A stretch of 64,000 nucleotides of DNA from Flavipsychrobacter sp964461535 (GCA_964461535.1 CAYWUY010000005.1:1-64000); one strand, 5' to 3'. Shown: positions 34,529 through 44,490, numbered from the stretch's first letter. Notes: generated by a model from the letters alone, not told the origin. Numbers and translations: made by a program.

Positions 34529-37357
34529 ATGCCTGAAAAGAAGTTATTTTTACTAGATGCCTTTGCTCTTATATTCAGAGCTTACTACGCACTTATACGT
34601 AATCCTAGAGTTACTACTAAAGGAAAAAATACGAATGCTCAGTTTGGATTTACCAATACCTTACTAGAGCTTATAAATAAAGAAAAACCCACACACTTAG
34701 CAGTAGTGTTTGATACATCGGCACCTACCGAGCGCCATACTGATTTTGAGGCATACAAAGCTAATAGACAAGAAACTCCGGAAGATTTACTAGCTGCTGT
34801 GCCTGATATTAAACGCATCATCAGAGGCTTTAATCTGCCTGTATTAGAGCTAGATGGTTATGAAGCTGATGATATTATTGGTACCCTAGCCATAGAAGCC
34901 GCTGAAATAGGGTATACAGTATATATGGTGACACCGGATAAGGACTATGGGCAAATAGTAAGACCGGGTGTATTTATGTACAAACCTGCTGCTCAAGGAA
35001 ATGGACCTGAAATATTAGGTGAAGCAGAAGTGTGTGCAAAATGGGGAATAAAAACGGTAAGTCAAGTAATAGATATGCTAGGCTTAATGGGCGATCAGGT
35101 AGATAATATTCCCGGTATACCAGGGGTGGGCGAAAAGACAGCCGCTAAACTATTGGCAGAGTATGATACACTTGAAAACATACTGGCAAATGCAGATAGC
35201 CTGAAAGGTGCATTGGGCGAAAAAGTTCGTAATGGTAAAGACTTGGCTATTATGTCTAAAAAATTAGCCACCATTATTACTAATGTTCCTATAGAATTTC
35301 ATGAAGAAAATTTTAGAGTGAAAGAATGGGATAAGCCGGCGCTTACAGAAGTATTTGGTGAATTGGAGTTTAAAACGCTGGCTAAGCGACTATTGGGCGA
35401 AGCAGTGCCTGAACAACCACAGGCAACTGATTTGTTTGGTAATGTAGTGCATCAAAAAACGGTAACTAGTACTAAAAAAGAAGTGGGTGAAGAGGTGACA
35501 ACAGTAGAGGCGGATGAAGAGGCTAGCTATGTACAACTGAATACTATTGCTAATACTGAGCATGAGTATTTCTTAGTAGATACTCAGGATGCCATTGCAC
35601 AATTGGTATCTCATTTGCAACACCAAACTGAAATAGCTTTTGATACCGAAACTACCGATATAGACGCCAATAAGGCAGAAATGGTAGGTATGAGTTTTAG
35701 TTGGGAGAAAGGCAAAGGCTACTATGTGCCGGTACCTGCTAATAAGGAGGGTGTAAAAGCTATTCTAGCCCAGTTTAAACCTGTGTTTGATAGAACAGAT
35801 GTATTATGGATAGGTCAGAATATTAAGTATGATATGCTGCTGTTGAAGTGGTATGATTGCACGCTTAATGGACAGATTTACGATACTATGTTGGCGCACT
35901 ATGTAATAGACCCTGATGGTAAGCGTAATATGGATATGTTGAGTGCCAAATATCTGGGCTATGAACCAGTGTCTATAGAAACGTTAATAGGTAAGAAGGG
36001 TAAGGGACAATTGTCTATGAGAGATGTACCTGTAGCACAAGTAAAAGAGTACGCTGCGGAAGATGCAGATATTACGTTTCAACTGAAAAAATCTTTTGAC
36101 CCACTATTGGTACAACAAGGTGTGGATGAGGTATTTAAGGAAGTGGAAAATCCACTTATTCCGGTATTGATAGATATGGAGTATGAGGGGGTAGGATTAG
36201 ATGTAGGCTTCTTAGAATCTTACTCAGCAGGACTACAGCAAGACATTCAGCAGAGCGAGCAAAATATTTACAAGCATGCCGGATTACAGTTTAATATTGG
36301 TTCGCCTAAGCAGTTGGGTGAAGTGCTGTTTGATGTAATGAAGATAGATAGTGGCCAAAAGAAAACTAAAACCGGACAGTATGCTACCGGTGAAGAAGTG
36401 TTGCAAAAGCTGCGTAATAAACACCAGATAGTTGAAGATATACTGGCCTACAGAGAACTGACTAAACTGAAAAGTACTTATGTAGATGCACTACCCGGGC
36501 TAATAAATCCGAGAACAGGTAGGCTACATACTAGCTATAATCAAGCGGTGGCTGTAACGGGTAGGCTAAGTAGTAATAACCCTAACCTACAAAACATACC
36601 TATACGCACAGATAGAGGTAGAGAAATAAGAAAAGCTTTTATAGCTAGAGATACTGATCATGTATTGCTTTCTGCTGATTATTCGCAAATTGAATTGAGG
36701 ATAGTGGCTGCTATAAGCGAAGATGAGCATATGGCTCAGGCGTTTAGAGAGCATAAAGATATACACACAGCTACTGCAGCAAAGGTATATGGTGTTGCGG
36801 AAGCGGAAGTGACTTCGGCACAAAGACGCAATGCAAAAGCAGTAAACTTTGGAATCATTTACGGACAGTCGGCATTTGGATTGGCTGAAAACTTAGGTAT
36901 AAGCCGTACTGAGGCTAAGACAATCATAGACAACTATTTTATACAGTATCCGTCTATTAAAAAGTATATGGATACTTCTATAAACTTTGCCAAAGAGAAT
37001 GGCTATGTGCAAACTTTAAAGCATCGTAAACGTTGGTTGAGAGATATTCATTCCTCTAACTTTACAGTGCGTGGTTTTGCTGAACGAAATGCAATAAACA
37101 TGCCTATACAAGGTACAGCTGCCGATATGATAAAACTAGCCATGATAGCCGTACATAAAGCACTAAAAGAAAATGGATTTGCCACTAAAATGATTTTGCA
37201 GGTGCATGATGAGTTGGTGTTTGATGTGCCTAAACAAGAGTTGGAGCAAGTAAAACCATTAATAGTAGAGTATATGGAAAAGGCTATGTTATTGCCTTTT
37301 GATGTGCCTGTAAAAGCAGAAGCAGGCAGCGGATTTAACTGGCTGGAAGCACACTAA
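34529..37357 (+). CDS. polA: DNA polymerase I
   Basis: The protein has 942 residues with all three domains. The N-terminal 5'-nuclease (about 1-290) has DAFALIFRAYYAL, LDGYEADDIIGT and GDQVDNIPGIPGVGEKTA. The 3'-5' exonuclease begins with AFDTETTDID near residue 370 and keeps its acidic residues (YAAEDADITF near 510), so proofreading should be active. The polymerase domain has motif A SADYSQIELR (about 714), motif B RRNAKAVNFGIIYG and motif C QVHDELVFD (about 890). It acts in replication primer removal and repair. Confidence 0.97.
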   Translation: MPEKKLFLLDAFALIFRAYYALIRNPRVTTKGKNTNAQFGFTNTLLELINKEKPTHLAVVFDTSAPTERHTDFEAYKANRQETPEDLLAAVPDIKRIIRGFNLPVLELDGYEADDIIGTLAIEAAEIGYTVYMVTPDKDYGQIVRPGVFMYKPAAQGNGPEILGEAEVCAKWGIKTVSQVIDMLGLMGDQVDNIPGIPGVGEKTAAKLLAEYDTLENILANADSLKGALGEKVRNGKDLAIMSKKLATIITNVPIEFHEENFRVKEWDKPALTEVFGELEFKTLAKRLLGEAVPEQPQATDLFGNVVHQKTVTSTKKEVGEEVTTVEADEEASYVQLNTIANTEHEYFLVDTQDAIAQLVSHLQHQTEIAFDTETTDIDANKAEMVGMSFSWEKGKGYYVPVPANKEGVKAILAQFKPVFDRTDVLWIGQNIKYDMLLLKWYDCTLNGQIYDTMLAHYVIDPDGKRNMDMLSAKYLGYEPVSIETLIGKKGKGQLSMRDVPVAQVKEYAAEDADITFQLKKSFDPLLVQQGVDEVFKEVENPLIPVLIDMEYEGVGLDVGFLESYSAGLQQDIQQSEQNIYKHAGLQFNIGSPKQLGEVLFDVMKIDSGQKKTKTGQYATGEEVLQKLRNKHQIVEDILAYRELTKLKSTYVDALPGLINPRTGRLHTSYNQAVAVTGRLSSNNPNLQNIPIRTDRGREIRKAFIARDTDHVLLSADYSQIELRIVAAISEDEHMAQAFREHKDIHTATAAKVYGVAEAEVTSAQRRNAKAVNFGIIYGQSAFGLAENLGISRTEAKTIIDNYFIQYPSIKKYMDTSINFAKENGYVQTLKHRKRWLRDIHSSNFTVRGFAERNAINMPIQGTAADMIKLAMIAVHKALKENGFATKMILQVHDELVFDVPKQELEQVKPLIVEYMEKAMLLPFDVPVKAEAGSGFNWLEAH

Positions 37358-37385
37358 AAAGATTATTTATAGTGAATGTTATACT

Positions 37386-37410
37386 AAGAGCAGGCTTAAT
37401 GGTCTGCTCT
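37386..37410 (+). terminator. Terminator after polA
   Basis: AAGAGCAG...CTGCTCTTTTTTT: a stem of at least 7 bp followed by seven Ts on the plus strand. Confidence 0.8.
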
Positions 37411-37414
37411 TTTT

Positions 37415-39160
37415 TTAGTGCAGTATGCTTATGGTCTTAATAACTGTTTTGCGGTCATTCAGTCGCATATGTAGCTGATAAATACCCGATGCCAGATAGG
37501 TGGTATTGATTGTAAAGTTGTTGTTGGTGATGGGTGCATACAGATAGCGTCGGCCTGCTAAATCGAATATAGAAAGCGCCGCATTGCTAGTAATAATGCC
37601 ATCAAATGTTATAGATAGTTCGGCATTGGCAGGTATGGGAAATATCTTCACTTCATTAGTATAATTGGGTGTTGTAGGTATTGAACAATCTGTACCGGTA
37701 TGGTAGCGGGCCGTAAACATACTGCCGTCAGCATTATTACTCATGTACAAGGGTTGTGTACCTAGCATCATACTATCTACTGTCTGAAAATCTCCGCCAA
37801 CCATTATATCTCCGTTGCCTATAATGCTTAGACCAATATTGCCTAAGCCGGTATTGTTGCCTCCACCTGCTGTAAGTGCTGTTGCCTGATATATGCTATT
37901 GTCTAAGTTAATGCCAGCTATATACATAGGGCTAGTATTAGTAGTAGGTGCATATAATACCACACTATCTGAAAGTTGTATGCCTCTTATTCTGTCGAGT
38001 AGGCCAGTAAACCAAATGTGGTTGCAAGTGTCGGCTGCAATATTGTATAGTTGGCAACAAGCTGAGGTATTGCCTGTAGGAGTAACTATTTTAATTAATT
38101 GTGCTGCACCACCAGCATTGAATCCGTATATAAAACTACCACCCACGCTGCTATTATATCTTTCATTATTTAGCTCTATATAGTTGTAGAATCCACCGCC
38201 TAGTAGTGTCATGTCTTTTCGGTCGGTACAAAGAGTTGTTCCTAAGTTTTTGCCTTTTGCAGTTTGGGCCCATACTACTTGTGCAGAGGTGTCTAAGCTT
38301 ACAAGAAATAAGCTTTGATTATCGGTAAATAGATTGTTTCTGCCAAATGTGGTTTGTGGCGCTTTAAAGTAGCCTGTAAGGTAAAGTTGATTACCAACAC
38401 CAAAGGCTAGGTCTGTTACGTATTCGTTGCTCTCAGCGCCAAAGCTATAAGATTTTATGATGCTGCCATTAGGGCTGATTTTTAGTAGGAAAATGTCATT
38501 TGTATTGGCTGCTGTATTGCTATTCTTTAGTGTGTCGGTTGCAGTAATAAATGTAGCCGAACGGAATGTGGATGCTACATAAATATTATTAGCATTGTCT
38601 ATACATATACCTCCGGGATGCAGGTGGTCTCCATCGGGGTAAAAATTATTAAGCCCACTGAGTGCCCACAGTATTTTGCCATCAGCCTGAAGCTTTACAA
38701 CGTAGTAGCATTTATTGTTTAGGCTATCCGTAGTGTTAAAGCCCGAGTTCGCTAGCAATACATTGTCTATCTCTACAGTAGGGGTAGTATAATAGCCAAA
38801 TAATAGTATGTTCCCCTCATTGTCAAGACTCATAGCAATAGGCCTGGATTGCCCATTTTTGCTGGCTTTAGTCCATAGCAAGTTGCCAAGGCTATCATAG
38901 CTACCTATTATGGTTTGTAGATTGTTATATGGGTTGTAAGGGTTGTAAAAAGTGTTATTCCCCCAGCACAGGCTATCGCCCCAGTAATATCCGGCTACTA
39001 CTGTATTCCCAGTTGTTCGGTTTGTTTTAATGAGCCATCCTTCACTGCCCCCTCCGGGTGTGCTACACCCTGTATTCTTAGCCCATTGCCAGGAAGAGGT
39101 ATTTGCTAAAGATGCGTGTTGTATTAGCAATGAAAACAAGAATACTAATAAAACACGCAT
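37415..39160 (-). CDS. Secreted protein with beta-propeller-like SBBP repeats and type A T9SS sorting tail
   Basis: The protein has 581 residues from ATG 39160; TTG 39166 is the alternative. A signal peptide (about 1-19, ending SLA) is followed by a Trp/Gly-rich region with recurring units of the type 'G......GN...TG......F......D.F...' (SBBP-like repeats). The last ~75 residues (VKIFPIPANAELSI ... LSIFDLAGRR ... LASGIYQLHM ... KTISIL) form a type A sorting domain for T9SS export. Function beyond secretion is unknown. It lies 26 bases downstream of hpt on the same strand. Confidence 0.85.
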   Translation of the reverse strand: MRVLLVFLFSLLIQHASLANTSSWQWAKNTGCSTPGGGSEGWLIKTNRTTGNTVVAGYYWGDSLCWGNNTFYNPYNPYNNLQTIIGSYDSLGNLLWTKASKNGQSRPIAMSLDNEGNILLFGYYTTPTVEIDNVLLANSGFNTTDSLNNKCYYVVKLQADGKILWALSGLNNFYPDGDHLHPGGICIDNANNIYVASTFRSATFITATDTLKNSNTAANTNDIFLLKISPNGSIIKSYSFGAESNEYVTDLAFGVGNQLYLTGYFKAPQTTFGRNNLFTDNQSLFLVSLDTSAQVVWAQTAKGKNLGTTLCTDRKDMTLLGGGFYNYIELNNERYNSSVGGSFIYGFNAGGAAQLIKIVTPTGNTSACCQLYNIAADTCNHIWFTGLLDRIRGIQLSDSVVLYAPTTNTSPMYIAGINLDNSIYQATALTAGGGNNTGLGNIGLSIIGNGDIMVGGDFQTVDSMMLGTQPLYMSNNADGSMFTARYHTGTDCSIPTTPNYTNEVKIFPIPANAELSITFDGIITSNAALSIFDLAGRRYLYAPITNNNFTINTTYLASGIYQLHMRLNDRKTVIKTISILH

Positions 39161-39186
39161 CAGCAAATATATTAAATGGGGTAAGG

Positions 39187-39720
39187 TTAGTCTTTTAAAA
39201 TGTACAGTTCAGGTAGGTTTCTTCCTAAGCCATCGTAGTCTAGGCCATAACCAAGCACAAATTGGTTTTTAATTTCAAATGCGCAGTAGTCAGCCTTAAT
39301 GTCGTGTTGTAGTGCTTCGGGCTTCAGAAGAAGCGTAGCTATCTTAACAGATGCAGGCTGCCTTGAAGTTATTTCAGGCATAAACGTATAGAGTGTTTTG
39401 CCTGTATCTATAATGTCTTCTACCAGTATTATGTGTCTGTTACTTAGGTTTTCGTCAAGGCCTATAGCGGTTAATACTTTGCCTGTAGATGTAGTGCCTT
39501 TGTAAGATGCTAACTTAATGAAAGATATTTCTGCTTCAATGGTTAACTGTCTGAAAAGATCAGCCGCAAACATAAAAGAGCCATTAAGAATACCAATAAC
39601 CAGTGGACGCTTTCCGGCATAGTCTGCATTGATTTGTGCAGCTAGTTCGCTTACCCTTTGGGCTATAATATCTTTTGCAATAAAGGGTACGAAGTTTTTA
39701 TCGTGTATTTGTATTTCCAC
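39187..39720 (-). CDS. hpt: Hypoxanthine phosphoribosyltransferase
   Basis: The protein has 177 residues. The PRPP-binding motif is ILVEDIIDTGKTLYT (about 96-110), preceded by VIGILNGSFMFAADL (about 42-56) and SFIKLASYKGT. It salvages hypoxanthine and guanine with PRPP. The start is GTG at 39718-39720; no ATG preserves the conserved N-terminus. It sits 35 bases downstream of the glucosaminidase gene and could be cotranscribed with it. Confidence 0.95.
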   Translation of the reverse strand: MEIQIHDKNFVPFIAKDIIAQRVSELAAQINADYAGKRPLVIGILNGSFMFAADLFRQLTIEAEISFIKLASYKGTTSTGKVLTAIGLDENLSNRHIILVEDIIDTGKTLYTFMPEITSRQPASVKIATLLLKPEALQHDIKADYCAFEIKNQFVLGYGLDYDGLGRNLPELYILKD

Positions 39721-39755
39721 TGTTTATTGTTTTATGTGTTATAGTTACTGTTTGG

Positions 39756-41864
39756 TTAGTTTAGTATTTTAAGCTTTTGTCCCGGGCGTAGGTCATCTGC
39801 ATCTATGTCGTTCCACTTCAGTATTTGTCTGGCAGTTACACCATATTTTTTAGCTATCCAGTACACGGTATCTCCCTTTTTTACTACATGGGTTTTGGTG
39901 CCACTTTTTGCAGTATTATGTTCAGCCTCTGGTTTTTTGTTGTTTTTCTTATTAGCATCTTTACTGCCACCGGCTAGCAGCTTGGTAGTTTCAGGATTTA
40001 CTGTGGTAGTGCCACTGGTTATTTTGCTATTATCCGGGTATACCACTTTATCTAATTCTGCTTTTAATGCAGCTAATTCGTCTTTTTCTTCTTGTGCTAC
40101 TGTGTCTACTACTTCTTGCGGTTTTACAGCTAGTGTAGTTACTGTATCTTTTTTAGGAGTAGCATTATCAACTACAGTTGTAGGGGTAGTATTATTGTTA
40201 GGTGTAGGTGCTACCGTATTAGTAGTAGCAGTTTTAATAGCTGTGTTATTTACTTCGTCTACTATAGGCTCTCTTTTTATAGGTGCTATAGTAGTGTCTG
40301 TTCTACTATCGCTCTTAATTTCAATTTTTATTTTAGTGCTATCAATAGCCTCTTTAGGTTTGTGTGTAATCTTTACATAATCGGTGCTAGGTGTGGTTCT
40401 GTTTTTAACAGCTACGCCCTCTGCAGGTGCTATAGTAGCAGGCTGAGCTGCACGTATAGCAGGTTTATGACTGGCTGCGTTTTGCAGTTCTAATATACTG
40501 CCCACAGTGGGTTCTTCACCTACGTCCATCATGTTCAGTTGTTGTAGTCTTCTTAGCTGTATGGCCTCGCTTTGTGCTATGGAGTACATGGTTTCTCCAT
40601 CTGTTACAGTATGGCGTGCGTGTGTGCCTGTAGCACGTTTACGCTCTAGGTATAGCAATGTATTTTCTGCCAGTGGTGCGTCAGGTAAGTCGTTAATGTC
40701 AAGTAAATGCGCATAGTGCACATTATACTTAACTGCATACTGTAATAGCATTTCGCCCTTGTAAGCATATATGGCTTTAAGTCCATTTACTTCTATCACT
40801 TTGCCGCTATCATACTTTATATCTTTTGTAGCTGCAACTACTGTTTTAGGAGTGTCTATAGGTTTAGGTGTTGGTAGTGCCGGTGTAGGTGAGCTAATAT
40901 CTTCTTTTACTACAATATTGCTTTTACTTGTTTTTTCAACAGCTATTGGCTCTACATTTTTAGGCTCTTCTACAACTACTTTTTTTACAGTATCAGTTGC
41001 TTTAGTAGCAGCAGCTATTTGCTGTGGGCTAGCATTGGCCAGAGTGATAGTAGCTACAGGTGCCGTTTTTGTAGTATCCGGTAGTGTGGTTTTGGTTGGT
41101 ACTATGGGTTTTGCAGAAGTGTCAGGTATAGAAGACCTATCCTCTTTTAATGCTGCTTGTGCTACTTTACCGCCTGCTAGCAGTCTAGTGCTAGGTGCGT
41201 CTATAAGTGGGCTGCTAGGTTTTACGGTGTCTGTATTTGATGCATTGCGCACCATAGTATTCGTTGGCTGTGCTTTCGGAACTGCTCTTCTAGCAGATAC
41301 TGTATCTAAGTTTAATGCGAAAGCACTATCCGGAGATTTACCCTCCATAGCCGCAAATGTGTAGTCTTGTAGGTCGAAATCTTCAATAAGTTTAATAATT
41401 ATTTGTGCATAGGCAGGGTTGGTAGCATAGCCACATTTTTTTAGTCCAAATGCCCAGCCACTGTAGTCTGTTATGCCTAGTGAAAATAAAGGCTTATATC
41501 TAGGGTTGCGTTTTAGATGGTCTGAGTGATCTTTATAAGATTCAAGAGCATCTTTATATTTTTTAAAACATTCATTTTTGGCATCGTCGTCGTGCAGAAA
41601 TTTATCACCCGCCCAGTCGCTCTTACATTTTATGCCAAAGTGGTTGTTGGCTTGTGTCATTAATTCGCTTGTGCCTGCATCAGTTTCGTGTATGCCCTGA
41701 GCCAATGTTATGGCAGCAGGTACACCGGCTCTTTGCTGTTCTTCTATAGCGTATTTATAATAATCTTGTATGTATTTAACTACCCTGTTGATATAGTTAT
41801 CTTGGGCTCCAATGCTAACTGAACCCCAGCAAATAGCAATGCAACAAAGTAAAAATCTCTTCAT
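39756..41864 (-). CDS. Secreted glucosaminidase with two LysM domains
   Basis: The protein has 702 residues with a signal peptide (about 1-20, ending SIGAQ). The glucosaminidase domain (about 24-170) has the catalytic Glu in LAQGIHETDAGTSELM, NHFGIKCK and the C-terminal WAFGLKKCGYATNPAYA. A long Thr/Pro/Lys/Val-rich linker follows. One LysM-like module is near residues 412-460 (HTVTDGETMYSIAQSE) and a second at the C-terminus (HVVKKGDTVYWIAKKYGV ... LRPGQKLKIL). It cleaves peptidoglycan glycan strands in the periplasm. The motif LLAGG(K/S) occurs on both sides of the linker. Long antisense ORFs opposite the linker are compositional artefacts. Confidence 0.92.
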   Translation of the reverse strand: MKRFLLCCIAICWGSVSIGAQDNYINRVVKYIQDYYKYAIEEQQRAGVPAAITLAQGIHETDAGTSELMTQANNHFGIKCKSDWAGDKFLHDDDAKNECFKKYKDALESYKDHSDHLKRNPRYKPLFSLGITDYSGWAFGLKKCGYATNPAYAQIIIKLIEDFDLQDYTFAAMEGKSPDSAFALNLDTVSARRAVPKAQPTNTMVRNASNTDTVKPSSPLIDAPSTRLLAGGKVAQAALKEDRSSIPDTSAKPIVPTKTTLPDTTKTAPVATITLANASPQQIAAATKATDTVKKVVVEEPKNVEPIAVEKTSKSNIVVKEDISSPTPALPTPKPIDTPKTVVAATKDIKYDSGKVIEVNGLKAIYAYKGEMLLQYAVKYNVHYAHLLDINDLPDAPLAENTLLYLERKRATGTHARHTVTDGETMYSIAQSEAIQLRRLQQLNMMDVGEEPTVGSILELQNAASHKPAIRAAQPATIAPAEGVAVKNRTTPSTDYVKITHKPKEAIDSTKIKIEIKSDSRTDTTIAPIKREPIVDEVNNTAIKTATTNTVAPTPNNNTTPTTVVDNATPKKDTVTTLAVKPQEVVDTVAQEEKDELAALKAELDKVVYPDNSKITSGTTTVNPETTKLLAGGSKDANKKNNKKPEAEHNTAKSGTKTHVVKKGDTVYWIAKKYGVTARQILKWNDIDADDLRPGQKLKILN

Positions 41865-41913
41865 CGAGGGTAGTTTTAAATATTAAAAAGTAATAAAATG
41901 TTTCGGAACGTTG

Positions 41914-41944
41914 CAAAAATACGCTTATCGGGTTTAACCTCAAA
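41914..41944 (-). promoter_or_regulatory. Bacteroidota promoter (TTTG-N19-TATTTTTG) for the glucosaminidase gene
   Basis: On the minus strand TTTG (41941-41944) is exactly 19 bases from TATTTTTG (41914-41921), a perfect match to the Bacteroidota primary sigma factor consensus. The start codon is 50 bases downstream. Confidence 0.8.
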
Positions 41945-42040
41945 CCTTTAATCTTTGGTTGTACTTAATTTTATATTCGTTTTAAGAGCCAATTTTACTT
42001 TGTAGGCCTGCTGCAACAGCTAAGATGCGCACAAAATAGC

Positions 42041-42048
42041 TACCTTTG
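42041..42048 (+). promoter_or_regulatory. -7 box (TACCTTTG) for glnS
   Basis: An exact TAnnTTTG match lies 25 bases before the glnS ATG at 42074. No TTTG is found at 19 bases upstream. Confidence 0.5.
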
Positions 42049-42073
42049 CCATCCTGCTAAATACAGCATAAAT

Positions 42074-43735
42074 ATGTCGGAAGAAAAAACATTAAACTTT
42101 ATTGAGGAGATTATAGAGGCTGATTTAGAAGCCGGAACTCATGGAGGAAGGGTGCACACCCGTTTCCCTCCGGAGCCCAACGGTTATTTGCATATTGGTC
42201 ATGCTAAATCTATCTGTTTAAATTTTGGACTTGCTAAAAAGTATAATGGCAAGTGCAATTTGCGTTTTGATGATACCAATCCTACTACAGAGGAAACAGA
42301 ATATGTAGAGAGCATAAAACAAGATATACAGTGGTTAGGTTTTAAGTGGGATAATGAATTGTATGCATCAGATTATTTTGAAAAAATATATGAATTTGCT
42401 GAAGCTCTTATACAAAAAGGCTTAGCTTATGTAGATGATAGTACTCCTGAGGAAATAGCAGCTATGAAAGGCTCTACCGTAGAGCCTGGTAAAAACAGTC
42501 CTTACAGAGACAGAACAGTTGAAGAGAATTTACAACTGTTTAGAGATATGCGCGATGGTAAATATCCGGATGGCGCAAAAGTGCTGCGTGCTAAAATAGA
42601 TATGGCTCACCCTAATCTACTGTTACGCGACCCTGCTATATATCGTATCAAGCATGCACATCACCACCGTACCGGCGATAAGTGGTGTGTTTATCCTCTG
42701 TATGATTTTGCGCACGGACAAAGTGATAGTATAGAGCAAATAACACATTCTATCTGCACATTAGAGTTTATACACCATCGCCCATTATATAATTGGTTTA
42801 TTGAGCAATTGGGAATTTTCCAGTCGCGCCAATACGAGTTCGCCCGCTTGAATCTTAACTATACAGTGATGAGCAAGCGCAAGCTATTGAAGCTTGTGAA
42901 TGAGAATTATGTATCGGGTTGGGACGACCCTCGTATGCCTACATTGAGTGGTATGCGTCGTCGTGGTTATCCGGCAGAGGCTATTCGTAATTTTTGTGAT
43001 ACTATAGGTGTTGCAAAAAGAGAGAATATGATAGACCTTAGTTTACTAGAGTTTTGTGTGCGTGAGCAATTGAACAAAACTTCTGATAGGGTTATGGCTG
43101 TATTAGACCCTGTTAAGCTGGTAATAACCAACTATGAAGCTGGTAAAGAAGAAATTTTAGATATAGAAAATAACCCTGAGGCTGAAAATGGAACTCGTAA
43201 AGTGCCTTTCTGTGGTGAATTGTGGATAGAGCAGGAAGACTTTATGGAGCAACCTCCTAAGAAGTTTTTCCGATTAGCAGTGGGTAATATGGTGCGCTTG
43301 AAAGGAGCCTACATAGTTAAGTGCGAAGGCTTTACTAAAGATGCTACAGGTAAAATAACAGAAATACAATGTACCTATATACCGGAAAGCAAGAGTGGTA
43401 ACGATACTAGTGGCATAAACGTAAAAGGTACTATACATTGGGTAAGTGCTAAACATGCTATATCTGCCGAAGTAAGGTTATATGACCGTTTATTCCGTGT
43501 GGCTGATCCGTCTAACGAAGATGGGGATTTTAAAGAATACATCAATCCTGATGCACTACATATACTGCCATCGGTATATATGGAACCTGCATTGGCAAAT
43601 GCACAAATAGGCCAACAATTTCAGTTTTTAAGAAAAGGATACTTCTGCGTAGACACATCTAGCACACCACAAAAAATAGTTTTTAATCGTACTGTTACGC
43701 TTAAAGATGGTTGGGCAAAAGAGATGAATAAATAG
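42074..43735 (+). CDS. glnS: Glutaminyl-tRNA synthetase
   Basis: The protein has 553 residues, the class I GlnRS length. The HIGH motif is in PPEPNGYLHIGHAKS (about 31-45). RFDDTNP follows, and the KMSKS equivalent is TVMSKRKL (about 266-273). The C-terminal part is the GlnRS anticodon-binding beta-barrel. It charges tRNA-Gln directly, so this organism need not rely only on the GatCAB amidotransferase route. Confidence 0.96.
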   Translation: MSEEKTLNFIEEIIEADLEAGTHGGRVHTRFPPEPNGYLHIGHAKSICLNFGLAKKYNGKCNLRFDDTNPTTEETEYVESIKQDIQWLGFKWDNELYASDYFEKIYEFAEALIQKGLAYVDDSTPEEIAAMKGSTVEPGKNSPYRDRTVEENLQLFRDMRDGKYPDGAKVLRAKIDMAHPNLLLRDPAIYRIKHAHHHRTGDKWCVYPLYDFAHGQSDSIEQITHSICTLEFIHHRPLYNWFIEQLGIFQSRQYEFARLNLNYTVMSKRKLLKLVNENYVSGWDDPRMPTLSGMRRRGYPAEAIRNFCDTIGVAKRENMIDLSLLEFCVREQLNKTSDRVMAVLDPVKLVITNYEAGKEEILDIENNPEAENGTRKVPFCGELWIEQEDFMEQPPKKFFRLAVGNMVRLKGAYIVKCEGFTKDATGKITEIQCTYIPESKSGNDTSGINVKGTIHWVSAKHAISAEVRLYDRLFRVADPSNEDGDFKEYINPDALHILPSVYMEPALANAQIGQQFQFLRKGYFCVDTSSTPQKIVFNRTVTLKDGWAKEMNK

Positions 43736-43759
43736 TAATTAACTAATCATTTTCAATAG

Positions 43760-43803
43760 AAAAGGGCTGCTTACCGAATATTTGTGGTAAACAGCCCTTT
43801 TTC
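43760..43803 (+). terminator. Terminator after glnS
   Basis: AAAAGGGCTG.TTACC ... GGTAA.CAGCCCTTTTT: a ~15-bp stem with a bulge and a 10-base loop, then TTTTT. Confidence 0.85.
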
Positions 43804-43970
43804 GTAGGTGAGATTTTTAATATTCGTTTTGCTAGTTAACTGAAAATCATATTTTAGCAATATATTGAAATTCAGTACATTTTATTAATCAAAAATTTAA
43901 AATGCGCAATTTTTACTACGTAAAACTACTGAAATTCAATGTTTAAGGAGGAATTCTTATAGCAAAAATA

Positions 43971-44001
43971 TTTGGATACTTCTCTACTTTTGGTAAATTT
44001 G
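43971..44001 (+). promoter_or_regulatory. Bacteroidota promoter (TTTG-N19-TAAATTTG) for the DUF3276 gene
   Basis: TTTG at 43971-43974 is exactly 19 bases from TAAATTTG at 43994-44001. A second -7-like box TACTTTTG overlaps upstream (43985-43992). The GTG start is 33 bases downstream. Confidence 0.8.
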
Positions 44002-44033
44002 TAGACATTTACTCACTACATAAAAATTGATTT

Positions 44034-44423
44034 GTGGCGTACGATAACAAAAATTTCTCTGACAATCGCGGAGATAGCAGAAATGAGAGTTTGTATAGCA
44101 AACGTATTAAAGCTGGTAAAAGAAGAACGTATTTCTTCGATGTGCGTTCCACTCGTGGTCAAGACTATTTCATAACTATCACTGAAAGCAAAAAACGCTT
44201 TGACGATAATGGTTATGATAGACACAAAATGTTCTTGTACAAAGAGGATTTCAACAAGTTTTTAGCGGCGCTTACAGACACTATTAACTATGTGAAAACT
44301 GATTTGATGCCTGACTTTGATTTTGATGCGTTTAACCATGACCATGAAAACGAAGAAGGACATGAAGAATCGCCATCAATGGATGTGAAAGATTCTTCTA
44401 ACATCGATGAGTGGAAGATTTAA
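44034..44423 (+). CDS. PUR-alpha-like nucleic acid-binding protein (DUF3276)
   Basis: The protein has 129 residues. The PUR-like core is SKRIKAGKRRTYFFDVRSTRGQDYFITITESKKR (about 22-55) and KMFLYKEDFNKFLAALTDTINYV (about 64-86), followed by an acidic tail (HDHENEEGHEE). This family in Bacteroidota and spirochaetes binds single-stranded DNA or RNA. The start is GTG at 44034: an in-frame stop lies two codons upstream and the next ATG would remove most of the domain. It has a perfect promoter and its own terminator. Confidence 0.9.
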   Translation: MAYDNKNFSDNRGDSRNESLYSKRIKAGKRRTYFFDVRSTRGQDYFITITESKKRFDDNGYDRHKMFLYKEDFNKFLAALTDTINYVKTDLMPDFDFDAFNHDHENEEGHEESPSMDVKDSSNIDEWKI

Positions 44424-44440
44424 TTTACTGACTTAACATA

Positions 44441-44472
44441 GAAAAACCTTTACTGCATAGTAAAGGTTTTTC
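44441..44472. terminator. Bidirectional terminator after the DUF3276 gene
   Basis: A perfect 14-bp stem GAAAAACCTTTACT / AGTAAAGGTTTTTC with a GCAT loop separates convergent genes and has T-rich ends on both strands. Confidence 0.88.
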
Positions 44473-44490
44473 TTGTTTTGGTAATGTTGG

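Noticed and set aside
39805..41364. Long plus-strand ORFs (191 and 197 residues) opposite the glucosaminidase
   Set aside because: They are antisense to the Thr/Val/Lys-rich linker and have hydrophobic low-complexity composition, a known artefact.
43945..43952. Strong Shine-Dalgarno AAGGAGGA with a possible tiny ORF
   Set aside because: It lies upstream of the mapped -33 element, has no ATG/GTG/TTG at a useful distance and no recognisable product. Probably chance.
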